Below are positions 20,307-30,634 of a DNA stretch of 64,000 nucleotides, one piece after another. This DNA comes from Delphinapterus leucas (lineage: Eukaryota > Chordata > Mammalia > Artiodactyla > Monodontidae): the NCBI RefSeq assembly GCF_002288925.2, contig NW_022098000.1:17988889-18052888 (forward strand). The letters run 5' to 3'. The position numbers were made by a program, and so were the translations under genes. Position 1 is the stretch's first letter; every line of letters starts with the position of its first letter. Below the pieces are notes generated by a model. The model ran no database searches. It saw only the letters and a list, made by a program, of their open reading frames with translations, and was not told the DNA's origin.

Positions 20307-20612
20307 TTTTTTCCCCTTTTTTTTGGCTATTGGGTCTTCATTGCTGAGCGTGGGCTTTCTCTAGTTGAGGCGAGCGGGGGCTACTCTTCATTGCGGTGCA
20401 CGGGTTTCTCGTCGTGGTGGCTTCTCTTGCTGTGGAGCACGGGCTCTAGGCGCATGGGCTTCAGTAGTTGTGGTGTGCGGTCTCAGTAGTTATGGCGCAT
20501 GGGCTTAGTTGCTTCGCGGCATGTGGGATCTTCGTTCCCTGACCAGGAATCGAACCCGTGTCCCCTGCATTGGCAGGCGGATTCTTAACCACTGCGCCAC
20601 CAGGGACGTCCC
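20307..20612 (-). mobile_element. CHR-type SINE, long form
   Basis: The minus-strand start is GGGGACGTCCCTGGTGGCGC. A duplicated GGGAACGAAGATCC-like joint at about 20525-20545 shows a mixed short-form/long-form body. The perfect 13-bp duplication caaatttactctt is at 20294-20306 and 20613-20625. Confidence 0.94.
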
Positions 20613-20625
20613 CAAATTTACTCTT

Positions 20626-21619
20626 GACTAGGGTAGGCAGGAGCTTTAATTTCTTTCTAAAATTACTTCATGCTTTAAGAGTGTCTTTAAAATCTCAATG
20701 TCTTTAAAAGATCTGCATGAACATCGAAATGTCTCTATTTCTGTTTTGCAAATCTAGTAACAATGAGTCTCGATCAATGGCTCTGATCTTACAATGATCA
20801 ATGTGGTCAGCAGAAGCAAAACCCAAATGCTTGACTAAGTGTTCCTAATAACATGAAATGTCACAGGACAGTGAGTCGGCGTGTAAAGTCACTCATACTT
20901 TGCACTTGGAAAGTATACTTAGTGTCCTTAGTGCCTGCTTTTATTAACTAGATTTTTAATTACAAATGTGCTCTCATTTTAACAAGTAAAAGCATAGTGA
21001 AACTATGCTATACTATACTATAAAAGTATAGTAAACGTTAATAATCTCTCCCCTCGTCACCTCATCCCCATTCCCCAAACTACACTCCCCACTTTCAAGT
21101 GAACACTTTGAATTCCAGTCAAGTCAAGGGCTCATGAGTACCTGCGAGCATCCTTTAGTGCAGGCTGCAACTCAGGGAAGAAAGGAAGCAATCACAGGGG
21201 TCCCTTCTCTTCTGTGGATAGAAAGATTGGGCTATAGATGCCACCAGACATACCATGGGGCTGTGCTGCAGAAGAAGGATCCCACCTCTCTGTGACTCTT
21301 CCTTTTTATGGGGCACATATTGGGATGTGCTTGCAAGTAGGGAAAAAGAGCTTTGCGCTTGAGTACCAAAAGGGTGAGCATGGGTGCCAGCTGTTCCCAG
21401 GCTTCTAGGACCATTATCTGCTAGCACCTGATAGCCTTGTGAGAAACTGAGTTGGAGTCTCACCTCCCCAACCCCAGGGAGGAGCAGTCCCTGACCCAGC
21501 CCACTTACTGCTACTGACACTAAATGAGACTCAGGGGCCAAATATCCAAGCATCCTGCTTGTCTCTTTAGAATAACTTATGTTAAAAGCTTTCTTTGTGT
21601 TTATCCATGTGTGCATATC
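20626..21619. other. No recognised repeat; longest orphan open frame
   Basis: The minus strand holds an open frame of 153 codons (21155-21616), the longest in the window that no repeat explains. Its translation shows no signal peptide, membrane segment or motif that I recognise, and no splice context is evident. It could be chance. A small AT-rich inverted repeat (TATACTATACTATAAAAGTATAG) is near 21010. Confidence 0.35.
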
Positions 21620-21745
21620 TATATCTCTATGTAGATGTAGACATATGTATTGTATGTATCAATGTATGTATATGTATGCATCCTCCATATATATCTATAT
21701 AGTATATGTATGTTATGTATGTGACACATAACACATATATAAAGT
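21620..21745. repeat. TATG/TATA-rich low-complexity tract
   Basis: Degenerate ATGTATGT and ATATAT units directly preceding a SINE tail. Confidence 0.8.
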
Positions 21746-21750
21746 GGGGA

Positions 21751-21884
21751 TTTTTTGGTTGGGTTTTTTTTGTTTGTTTGTTTGTCTGTTTTTTGGCCGC
21801 ATCGTGCAGCTTGTGGGATCTTAGTTCCCTGACCAGGGCAGTGAAAGCACTGATTCCTAACTACTGGACCACCAGGGAATTCCC
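21751..21884 (-). mobile_element. CHR-type SINE, short form with internal loss
   Basis: Short-form copy that has lost the B-box side of the tRNA head: CCCTGACCAGG joins directly to GCAGTGAAAGC. Tail of TTTG units at 21768-21785. An imperfect duplication (ATAAAGTGGGG / GTAAAGGG) flanks it. Without its B-box it could not drive its own transcription. Confidence 0.88.
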
Positions 21885-21974
21885 GTAAAGGGTTTTTTAG
21901 TATCAAAACAAAAAAGGAAATGAAATCTTACTAGACACATTATTCTGCAACTTGTTTTTTGTTTTAATTCCGTG

Positions 21975-22068
21975 ATTAAAGTTGAGGAAATTGAGGGCCA
22001 GAAAGGTTAAATGATTACAGTCCAGGACTAGGAACCATTTAGTGACTGAACAGAATTGAAATCTTTAT
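21975..22068 (+). mobile_element. MIR fragment
   Basis: Core-type sequence AAGTTGAGGAAATTGAGGGC and GAAAGGTTAAATGATTACAG. Confidence 0.7.
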
Positions 22069-22754
22069 GTCTTCATCCCCTACACTGCCTGGTCTTGATG
22101 CTACCCTCAAAGCAACACAGACCTTGCCTGAGATGGGATTGGTAGATGCAAGACCCTTTGCTGGTGCAAAGCTGCACCATTTCTGCTCCTCTACAGAAGT
22201 GCAATTCATTCCAGATCCTGCAGAGCTGAAGCATCTGACTAGGCGAGTCTTCCTTTTTGTTCCTGTCTAATAAAGAGACAACAAGTCCCAGGGAGGGTCC
22301 TCTGGGCCTGAAAGTGGCAGATGCCCTAGAGGCAGAGTAAATAAGTGACCCAGAGAGATCAACTCTAAAAAGTCTGTCCTCTCTAATCCTTGTCACAAAG
22401 TCTGTTTGTATCTAATATATATTTATCTTGGTGGAAGATGGCAGCTTTGTTTCATTATGAGGACAATAAATCTGTCTCTTCTTGGCACAATGCCGTTTCT
22501 CAGTTTAGGGGAGTGTTTTCTAAGTGTCTTTGTCTTGTTATTCTGTGTTATTTAGATGAAAAATTCCGGGGACAGTTGTCAGATATTACATTGTATTTTT
22601 CGGGATTGTTTAAGAATAGAGAATGTGTATACCCGTAACAAACTCCAGGTACATAACAGTAAATGGATAAATGATATTAATGTGTATACAAGCTCTTCTA
22701 AATGAACTGTCAAGTATTATACTGTAACAACTGAGACGGTATTCATGGCACTAC
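22069..22754. other. No gene or repeat recognised
   Basis: Contains short opposing frames (22067-22270 and 22073-22396) and AT-rich sequence; nothing assignable. Confidence 0.4.
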
Positions 22755-22845
22755 ACCATTTGATATAAGGGACTTGAGCATCCTTGGATTTTGGTACCCA
22801 CAGGGTCTCCAATCTCCCAGGGGATACTGAGGACATCTGTATAAT
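22755..22845 (-). mobile_element. MER2-like Tigger fragment
   Basis: Antisense of the MER2 terminal region: TAAGGGACTTGAGCATCC, TTGGATTTTGGTACCCAC, then CCAGGGGATACTGAGGA. MER2 is a non-autonomous TcMar-Tigger DNA transposon. Only one end is preserved. Confidence 0.75.
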
Positions 22846-22899
22846 GCTGGTAACGTTAAGTACTTTGAAGAAAAACAAAACTAGGATGGGGACAAGAGA

Positions 22900-23035
22900 G
22901 CAGTGGGAGGTGGCATTTCAGGTAGAATCGTCAAAGAAGGCCTTGCTGGTAGATGACATTGGAACTAAGCCTGAATCGAGTGAGGGAGTGAGATGGTGGA
23001 TATATTAGGGGGCAGAAGGAAAGGCAAGATTTGAA
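22900..23035 (-). mobile_element. L2 fragment
   Basis: Antisense L2: the AAGAAGGCCTTGCTGGTAGA / GACATTGGAACTAAGCCTGA segment corresponds to the reverse of the L2 region where GGCCTTCCCTGACC-type sequence normally lies. Degenerate. Confidence 0.55.
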
Positions 23036-23129
23036 TACATAGCAGATAAATATCACTACCTCAGTGACCTACTTATAGAAATGTTCTTCTACGTAAATGA
23101 GCACAAAGTATTTTCATTTCCTAGACACT

Positions 23130-23825
23130 TAGCTATACCACTGTACCCTTCCTATCTGCTCATCAAATTTTTTATTAAATAAAGATGTCTATATAACAGA
23201 TGCCATTGACCCTCCATCTCCTTCAGAGTTAAGTGTCAAAGTATCATCAATGGCCCCAAAGTTCTACCTACTCTGCCCTGCCTGTAACCTTCTCCCTCCC
23301 CTCCCTCCCCCCTGCAATTCCCCTTCTGACCCCATTTCCTACTACTGTGCCTCTCCCTCACTCAATTCAGCCACTCTGGCCTCCTTCGTGGCCTTGGAAC
23401 TTTCCAGTCATACTTCAGCTTCAGGACCTTGGTACTTGCTTTTTCATTTGGCCAGGATGCTCTCCACCCACATGGCTTTTATGAATCACTCCCTCACCGC
23501 TCCCTGGTCCTGACCCACATGCTGCCTCCTCGAGCGTCCTTTCTTGACTAGCCTTTCTACAATTGCAGCCTCACCCCACAAACAAACTCCTTATCCCTCT
23601 TCCCTGCCTTATTTTCTCCTTAGGGTTTAACATCAGCTAACACACTATAGTCTAAGGTCTTATCTAATTTTCTTGTGTGTCCATGAGGTCAAGGATTTGC
23701 GGGGGGTTGATTTGGGGGGAGGGGTTTTTGGGGGGTGTTGCTCACTGTTGTATTGCCAGCACCCAGGACAGAGCCAAGCAACCTGGTAGGCACTCAATAA
23801 GTACTTGTTGAATGAATGAACGATT
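23130..23825 (+). mobile_element. L2, long 3' portion
   Basis: The longest L2 here, about 700 bp: TACCTACTCTGCCCTGCCTG, TGGCCTCCTTCGTGGCC, GCCAGGATGCTCTCCACCC, then GTCCATGAGGTCAAGGATTTG, TTGTATTGCCAGCACCCAGG and the terminal GGCACTCAATAAGTACTTGT with a TGAATGAATGAA end. A G-rich insertion (about 23700-23740, G runs of 5-6) interrupts the block before the terminus. Confidence 0.85.
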
Positions 23826-24224
23826 GACAACTTACTTGACAAAATGATCAGCTTTTTCACACTGTTTAGCATTTCAACAGGTCACATCAGAACCATAAAG
23901 ACATAGTTAAACCTGGGCTTAATCTAGGACGGGTCAAACTCACTGTGCATTTCCTGTATCAGGGATAGTTAGGATCCAGGATTGAGATATGAAGCAAGCC
24001 AAATACTACCAGGGGAGCCAAGGTCAGAATAGACAAAGCCCTTGCACTGGGAGCTGTCTAGATGAAGGGCTGTTGTGATGCTGTGATTTATAAGAAGAAA
24101 TATATATAATAAGAATATGTATATATATTCAAACTTCTTTCTGGCACAGAGCTCCAAAAACCCTTGGAATTTCCCAAGTGAAGAGAGCAACAAAGGTGTC
24201 TTGTTATGTTGATGGGTGACTTTT
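23826..24224. other. No gene or repeat recognised; AT-rich patch
   Basis: Unique-looking, with a TATATA-rich patch at 24100-24131. Confidence 0.4.
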
Positions 24225-25045
24225 GGAAGGAACCTAAGGAGGCTAACTTGCCAGGAGAACCAACCATTTAATTAGAGGGTTGGAACATTCAGTCCCAATT
24301 CGCACCCCGCTCCAACCTCTGGAAAGGGGAGAGGGGCTGGAAGTTTAATCAATGGCCAATGGCCAATGATTTAATCAGTCATGCCTGTGTAATGAAGCCT
24401 CCATAAAACCCTAAAAAGACAGGGTTTGGAGAACTTCCAGGCTGGTGAACATGTGGAGATTCAGGGAAAATGGTGTACTTGGGAACCATTGGTGCACATG
24501 GAAACCCTGTGCCCTTTCCTCATATCTTGCCCTATGCATCTCTTCCACCTGGTTGTTCTTGAGTTATATCATTTTTTTTCAAAAATTGGTAATCTAGTAA
24601 GTAAAACGTTCTGAGTTCAGTGTGCTGGCAAATTAATCAACCCCCCCAAGTAGGGGGTTGTGGGAATCTCTGATCTATAGCCTGTTGGTCAGAAGCCCAA
24701 GTGACTGCCTGGACTTGTAATTGGCGTCTGAAGTAGAAGGGGAGACAGTCTTGTAGGACTGAGTCCTTAGCCTGTGGGATCTGATGCTATCTCCAAGTCA
24801 TCCCTCTGTATCTGCAGGGGGATTGTTTCCAGGACCCCCTCGTATACCAAAATCTGAGGATATTCAAGTCCCCTGTATAAAATGGCATAGTATAGCAGGC
24901 CCTCCACATCCACGGATGCAGAAACCGAAGACAGAAAGGACCAACTGCAGTGTTAGAATTGGGTTGAACTGTAGGACACGCCGCTGGAGTCAGAGAATTA
25001 CTTGGATGTACGGGATCCCCCTGCCCCCATGAACACACACATATA
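24225..25045 (+). mobile_element. LTR, split by a MER2-like transposon
   Basis: An old solo LTR of about 660 bp. Landmarks: GGGGAGAGGGGCTGGAAG, AATGGCCAATGATTTAATCA, AATGAAGCCTCCATAAAACC (TATA-like), TCTTCCACCTGGTTGTTC, TGGACTTGTAATTGGCGTC, CTGTGGGATCTGATGCTATC, then, after the inserted transposon, TTAGAATTGGGTTGAACTG and TTGGATGTACGGGATCC. I recognise this order as a widespread mammalian LTR but cannot name the family with certainty. No coding sequence is attached. Confidence 0.7.
24796..24950 (+). mobile_element. MER2-like Tigger element, internally deleted
   Basis: Inserted in the LTR. The left end reads TCATCCCTCTGTATCTGCAG with GATTGTTTCCAGGACCCCC and ATACCAAAATCTGAGGATAT; the right end reads CCACGGATGCAGAAACCG and GAAAGGACCAACTG. 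The two terminal inverted repeats are retained while the centre is missing. It shows that the host LTR is older than Tigger activity in the lineage. Confidence 0.78.
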
Positions 25046-26300
25046 TGTTGGAAATTCACTCTAGAACTTTAAGCTGTGTGACTCTCAGGACGGAGAAGTT
25101 GCCTCCAGCTACTCAGTGGAGACTTGTTGGAGGAAGGACTGGACACTGTTTATGGGTTAGCTCCCCATACATAGCTGGTCTTTAAGCCGCCCATCCAAGA
25201 ACTCCTATACCCACTCTTTTCCTTTCTCCTCCACACCTGGCAACCAGCATCCTCTCAACTCAGGGAACGTGCTGCTGTCCCTCCGGTGGAAGGGTAGATA
25301 AGACCTATTTGTCTTCACTGAAATGTGAGCTAATCCTTATGGCTTTATCACTACTGGATGGGAAATTGACCCCACCAAGCCGCTGGGGGAATCCCTTGAG
25401 AAGTTTCACCACTTTGTTACCATCATGTGGCGTATCTAACACTCAGTAATGTTCAATGTGCTCAATAAATGCTGGCTCATGAATTAATTATCTATTATTT
25501 CTGTCTCTGGTCAATATAGAGCATTTACTCTAGAGTTCTCTACAAGACTGTGGGCATTGTGTACCTTGTTGGTAATTAGATTATGCCCTAGGGATTGGTA
25601 GATGAAAGTAAGCCTGTCCCAAATGTCATATTTCAGAGTCCTAAGTATAAAAATCCATAATTGGCTGCCTCTTTAAGAACAAAGAGAATGATGGCTTGTC
25701 TTCCCTGAGAAGGATATGCAAGATGGACACAAACAAAAAGTCACTGCTGTAGGGACATGAGATTTTTAAATGACCTGGGAAAACCCGGTGGTATGGTGCC
25801 CTGGAGTTAACCCTGTGACTATAAAAACCAAGCTGGGAACAAGGCTCTCATCAACACTTACGCAAATGCTCTCAGGAGAGAATGCTACGACTGATGTTGG
25901 GTCCCCCAGGATGCTGCGGAAGTTTGAAGATAATCACCTGTGACACTCAGGCTTTTCTTGGGACACAGTTTTAAACAACTGACCTTAATTTCTGAGCTGA
26001 GTGGATGCCAAAATTGGATTTCTGCTCAGTTGGAACCAAATTCATTCCTAGCCATCTCTCAAGTGAGTTGGCAATACTTGCTTTGCATTCTTTGTCCTAC
26101 TTATGCAGAATTAATTTGGGGTCATTTTGAAGTCTTTCTCCTTTGGGCTGGGAAGCGGGGAAGGAAGCAGCACGTGGCATTCCGGGCCCACGTGGCATTC
26201 CGGACTCACGTTAACCTCTGGGTGTGTGTGTCTGCTTTGTTCTCCACTTCCTGCAAAGTCTTGTTCAAGTAATCTGGTGAGCAACTCTACAATTAGAGTT
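25046..26300. other. Mostly unrecognised; weak L2 end
   Basis: The part near 25400-25490 (CTCAATAAATGCTGGCTCAT) resembles an L2 3' end. A CTATAAAAACC with downstream GGAACAAGGCTCTCATC at 25820-25850 has an LTR-like look but I cannot place it. A paired E-box repeat (see 26171) lies in the right half. The frame at 25940-26272 (110 codons) spans that repeat and has no family. Confidence 0.35.
26171..26206. promoter_or_regulatory. Two CACGTG E-boxes in an 18-bp tandem repeat
   Basis: CACGTGGCATTCCGG occurs twice, with CACGTG at 26171-26176 and 26189-26194. A degraded third copy (CTCACGTTAACC) starts at about 26205. CACGTG is the binding site of bHLH factors such as USF, MYC/MAX and CLOCK/BMAL1. 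The sequence shows only the sites; occupancy is unknown. Confidence 0.4.
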
Positions 26301-26385
26301 CACATCAATTTCACAAATATTTGTTGAGTGATCACCATAAGGTTGGGTACCCTGTTCAATGCTGGGGTGGCTGGCCTGGAGGAGG
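26301..26385 (-). mobile_element. L2 3'-end-like fragment
   Basis: AAATATTTGTTGAGTGATCA followed by CCCTGTTCAATGCTGGGG resembles the reverse of the L2 terminus. Short and degraded. Confidence 0.5.
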
Positions 26386-26409
26386 AGTACGGTTTACAGA
26401 GAAATTGAT

Positions 26410-26550
26410 GGAGGAAAGAGTACAGCTCTGGAGTCAGACTCTGGCTTCTAACCCTGGCTCCGCTACAGACCAGCAGGGAGAACTTGGGCAAGTCGTACAC
26501 ACACCACATCCCCTCCACTGCAAAATGGGGTCATGATCCCAAATTTGAGG
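26410..26550 (-). mobile_element. MIR
   Basis: Antisense MIR: ACAGCTCTGGAGTCAGACTC, CTAACCCTGGCTCCGCTAC, CTTGGGCAAGTCGTACAC and CTGCAAAATGGGGTCATGAT are the reverse-strand landmarks in order. Confidence 0.85.
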
Positions 26551-27151
26551 AAATTGTATTTGCAAACAAATTCAAATCATATATATCTCTAAAATAGCAT
26601 AATAAACACACACACACATACATACAACACGTAATAATAAAATCACTTATTATATTCTTTTCAGTGTATCATTAATCCCTAATCTCTAGAAGTGGGCAAC
26701 TGAGAAAGGGAAATAGGCCTCACACACTCAAAACAAGTACAGAGAATCACAGACGGCAAGAGACCAGATTCACATCGCTGTTACGGGGAACAGCCAAAGT
26801 AGGCACATGTTTCAAAATGTACATTGGAGGAAATAAGTGCTGTGAGCAATAAGAAAGCACTGCTTTCCTGCTTAGGGATTTGTTTCCCCCATCGTCTATC
26901 AACCAAGCCTCAGTGCTTACGTAGTTAGAAAATGCAGGGTGTTTTGCTGTCACTGTGGTGAGTGTGCCTAATTTAAATTCCATTGCATTCCAGTCCGGAT
27001 CAACATATAAATTAAAAGCTGTTGGACTCTCTGAGATGAGATACAACTTTTGACTTTTCTGCTTGAAGGAACAGTACCATTGCCACTCTACTAAATAACC
27101 GAAAAAAGAAAAGCTTTTTTATCTCCCCTCACCCTCATGGACTATAAAATC
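26551..27151. other. No gene or repeat recognised
   Basis: AT-rich at left with a short CA run at about 26610-26622; unique-looking otherwise. A 99-codon minus frame (26747-27046) has no known match. Confidence 0.4.
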
Positions 27152-27165
27152 AAAAAGACAGGGAA

Positions 27166-27374
27166 GGGGCTTCCCTGGTGGCGCAGTGGTTGAGAGTCTG
27201 CCTGCCAAGGCAGGGGACGCGGGTTCGTGCCCCGGTCCGGGAAGATCCCACATGCCGCGGAGCGGCTGGGTCCGTGAGCCATGGCCGCTGAGCCTGCGCG
27301 TCCGGAGCCTGTGCTCCGCAACAGGAGAGGCCGCAACAGTGAGAGGCCCGCGTACCGCAAAAAAATAAATAAAT
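27166..27374 (+). mobile_element. CHR-2-type SINE, compact form
   Basis: A well-preserved compact copy: CpG-rich (GCCGCGGAGCGGCTGGG, GCGCGTCCGGAGCC), so CpG decay is little advanced. The perfect 14-bp duplication aaaaagacagggaa is at 27152-27165 and 27375-27388. It is probably among the youngest insertions in the window. Confidence 0.95.
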
Positions 27375-27454
27375 AAAAAGACAGGGAAAATCATGCCCAA
27401 AGTTTGACTGAGGAAGAGTCTGATTTATTAATAAAATTGCTCCCAATAGTTATA

Positions 27455-27600
27455 ATAATGTATATATGTGCATGTAATAATAAAACATATTGTAATAATG
27501 TGTATGCGTGTATACGTAATAGTGATGTGTATATGTAATAATGTGCACGTTCACGTAGGTATATGTATTAGTATAATTCATATATGTGTATGTGATGTTG
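27455..27600. repeat. Degenerate AT-rich minisatellite
   Basis: Roughly three units of about 40 bp, each starting with an AATAATG and containing GTGTATATG or GTGCACG alternations. The units are too diverged to align base by base by eye. Confidence 0.65.
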
Positions 27601-28504
27601 TAATAACATAACAGCTATCATCAATGGCCAAACTATAACCTCTACAGAGGCTCTAACTTTTTGCACATCTCATAAGGTCAGTGACCCTCTAAGTATAAAA
27701 ACAGAACGTGTGAAACCCCACGTATGGGTGTTCAGAGCTTCAGGAAACAGGTGACATGTGAGTGAAACAGATACTTAAGGCATCCACTATCCTCCAGAAG
27801 TGAGCATTTCTGATTTTCTGACTTGAAGATGTAGATATTTTCAACCTCTTAATTCTAGGCTGCCTTATTCTTGTCTCCTATGGTTGGGCACACACCCTAT
27901 GAACAAGGCCTGTTTCATCCAAGAAAAACAGCCTTTGCCAGGACACTTCCTCCTCTCTCACCTGATGCAAAGCAGTTGGCCTATCTTTGCGTGACATCAA
28001 CACCTTGAAGTGTGCACAAATGGTCACTTTACCAAAACGTCTAAAAGGTCCACTAAAAACTAATTTTATCTTAATTTAATAATGACAGTCTCTCTTTGAA
28101 AACCAGTTTCTGGTCATTGAGTCAAACGATTATGTGATCAGATTCTTCCCATATCCTGCTAACATAGCTTGATGATTTTAATTCATGATCATTTTTAACT
28201 ATTTCATGCAGGCAGGTTTTTTTTTTTTTTTTTTTTTTTTTACCCCTAAAGCGTTCATGATGCCAAGATTTTAAATAGAAACATATTCTTCCAGGCAGCT
28301 TTGGTAGACTATTCATTGTTTTTCCCCTTCCAAGGTGAGCCTATGTGGGCTGGATTTCAGAGTATTACTGATACAGTGTTCCCTTCTTAAGGAGGTTCCC
28401 TAATTGAAGGTGGGGAAAAGTTGGTTGTGTAAAAGGAAAATATTCTCTTTTTATACAGTTACTGAGTAATTTGGAAGACATTGTAGAAATCATCTAAGTC
28501 TCCT
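27601..28504. other. No gene; poly-T of 25 at 28217-28241
   Basis: Unique-looking except for an uninterrupted run of 25 T at 28217-28241. I find no SINE or L1 next to the run on either side, so its origin is unexplained. Confidence 0.4.
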
Positions 28505-28690
28505 CTGTAAAATGCGGGGGCTGATCGAATTTCCTTCATATCTCCTCCTGGTTTTAGCATTCTGTGAGTCTGTCACCCACTCAGCTTTGAACTGGGAACA
28601 ATCATCTCAGGCTGTCCAAAGCCCCTCACAGGGCCTGGCCCACAGTAGGCCCCCATTACTGGTTTGTTAATAAATGAATTAATCATCTTG
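28505..28690. mobile_element. Ancient MIR/L2-like pieces
   Basis: CTCTGTAAAATGCGGGGGCT to CATTCTGTGAGTCTG resembles the reverse of the repeat noted at 51955. It is followed by CACAGGGCCTGGCCCACAG and a GTTAATAAATGAATT end like an L2 3' terminus. Names are tentative. Confidence 0.45.
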
Positions 28691-28714
28691 CTTTTTTTAT
28701 GCTTCATTCTGTCG

Positions 28715-29165
28715 ACTGAAAAAATGCACAACGTAAAATTTGAGAATTATGTTTTATCCAGTGGACTTGCGAGGACCTAAGCCCAGGAGACAGCCTCTCA
28801 GATGGCTCCGGGGGACTGCTCCAAAGAGGTAGGGGGGGAGCCAGGATATAGAGGAGTTTTCCCAGGTAGTCAGAACCTCAAAAGATTACTGCTAATTAAA
28901 GAAAATCATACATCTCAAGTGAATGAATAATTTAGTGCTTTTCTCTATATGGGAAGATGCAAGAGTCTGGGTTCATTGAAATCATTCCTTTGATATGCAC
29001 CTTAACTATCTAAGGCCAGTATCCTGTTTTTTTTTGTTTTTTTGTTTTTTTGGTTTTTTTACCCATCCTGAATCCCCTCAGGGTGAACAGTCAGGAGGTG
29101 GCGTGGTGGCTGATGGCTTGATGGCCACAACATCCTGATATGGCAGGTGACATTTTTCATCCACA
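28715..29165. mobile_element. LTR-like repeat, family unnamed
   Basis: AGAATTATGTTTTATCCAGT, CAGGAGACAGCCTCTCAGAT, GAGCCAGGATATAGAGGAG, AAGATGCAAGAGTCTGGGTT and CCAACATCC-type terminal sequence occur in the order of an LTR I know from artiodactyl DNA. I am not certain of the name or the coding-strand orientation. A T-rich patch (29030-29060) has expanded within it. Confidence 0.5.
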
Positions 29166-29334
29166 ATTCCAATACCTTCTGAATATAGCAAGAATCGTAC
29201 TTTGCCAGTAATGGCTCACAATTCTGTTGTTTAGCATCACAGAATCTTAAATTTTCCCATTTTATGTTTTATTCTGTTGCTGTAGGGCACATACACATTC
29301 ACTAACTACTTCTCAGTGCTGGTGATTTTTGCTT

Positions 29335-30475
29335 GCGGTCCTCCATTCATTCAGTAAATATTTGCAGAGTGCCTCCTAGGCACTGGTAGGCATTACAGTG
29401 CTGAACTAGACACACTTCCCTCTAGCAAGGAACTTACAGTACATGAAGGAGACAGACAAGTTAATATAAAATAACATAGCTACTATGAAGGGTAAACACA
29501 AGGGGCTGTGAAAATGGAGGAGTAGCTGACCTGGTCTGAAGAATTTAGGGAAGGTTTCCCAAAGGAAATAATTTTTTTTTTTTTTTTTTCGGTACGCGGG
29601 CCTCTCACTGCTGTGGCCTCTCCCGTTGCGGGGCACAGGCTCCGGACTCGCAGGCTCAGCGGCCATGGCTCAGGGCCCAGCCGCTCTGCGGCATGTGGGA
29701 TCTTCCCGGACCGGGGCACGAACCCGCATCCCCTGCATCGGCAGGCGGACTGTCAACCACTGCGCCACCAGGGAAGCCCCAAAGGAAATAATTTTAAAAT
29801 TCAACCCTTAGAAGTAGATAGGAGTTAGCCAAGTGAAAGTGAGGAGGTAAACAGCATTGAAGGCAATGAGAACTAAGATTGCTGCATTGGTGTTTATTTA
29901 AAGGGCAAAAAGAAGATTCTAGAAAGAGTTTAAGCAGGGGAGTGATAACGATCTAAATTGTGTTTTAGAAAGATCTTTCTAGTTGCAGTTGGAAAATTGG
30001 AAAAGGACAAGATCAGAGGCCGGAAGTGTAGGCAGGCTTTTAGAGGGGCAGCAAGGATGAAGATAGTAGCAGCAAACGTGAAGAGAATTAGATGGATTCT
30101 GGATACACGGAGGAAGAGAGACAATGAGTGTATATGTGTGCATGTTGGAGATGCTGGAGGAAAGAAGTGAAGTGTGATATTTGCTTGGAGAAATTGGATG
30201 GATGGTGTGTCACTCACCGAGATAAGAATCGCCCTCCAAAACAGCAACATTTTGGGAGGGGAGGGAAGTGATGACAAATTCCATAGGGTAGCCAAGAGAC
30301 ATCCAAGATGAGCTGTCCGAGAGCCAGATGGTTATATGGGTCTGGATCTCAGGAGAGAGTTTGGGGTTAAAATGATAGAATTGATAGTCATCAACATATA
30401 AATAGAAACTGAAGCTGTTAGAATGCATATCCTGGGGAGGAGAAGAGGACTGAGGAAACCTAGGAAATACCAGTC
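29335..30475 (-). mobile_element. L2, long, split by a SINE
   Basis: Antisense L2 of about 920 bp. Left piece (29335-29557): CATTCAGTAAATATTTGCAG, GGCACTGGTAGGCATTAC, GGAACTTACAGTACATGAAG. Right piece (29796-30475): GTTTTAGAAAGATCTTTCTAG, GCCAAGAGACATCCAAGATG, GTCTGGATCTCAGGAGAGAG and AGTCATCAACATATAAATAG. The latter blocks lie well upstream of the L2 3' end, so this copy is unusually long for the region. Confidence 0.72.
29576..29777 (-). mobile_element. CHR-2-type SINE, compact form
   Basis: Inserted in L2. The perfect 18-bp duplication cccaaaggaaataatttt at 29558-29575 and 29778-29795 is the longest clean one in the window. Body and CpG content match the compact copy at 27166. Confidence 0.95.
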
Positions 30476-30491
30476 CTTAAAGGTCATTCAA

Positions 30492-30634
30492 GGGAATCCC
30501 CTGGCAGTCCAGTGGTTCTGACTCTGCACTTTCACTGCTAAGCGTCCAGGTTCGATCCCTGGTCAGGGAGCTGAGATTCCACAAGCTGCGCAGTGCGGCA
30601 AAACAAACAAACAAACAAACAAACAAAACTCCAC
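30492..30634 (+). mobile_element. CHR-type SINE, short form
   Basis: The tRNA head here has a good B-box, GGTTCGATCCC, at about 30551. The tail is (AAAC)n at 30600-30627. Duplication gtcattcaa at 30483-30491 and 30635-30643. The same gtcattcaa site was used by the SINE at 1028, which is consistent with a shared L1 endonuclease preference. Confidence 0.93.

Noticed and set aside
28217..28241. Poly-T run as a minus-strand retrotransposon tail
   Set aside because: No recognisable element body follows on the right, and no duplication flanks it.
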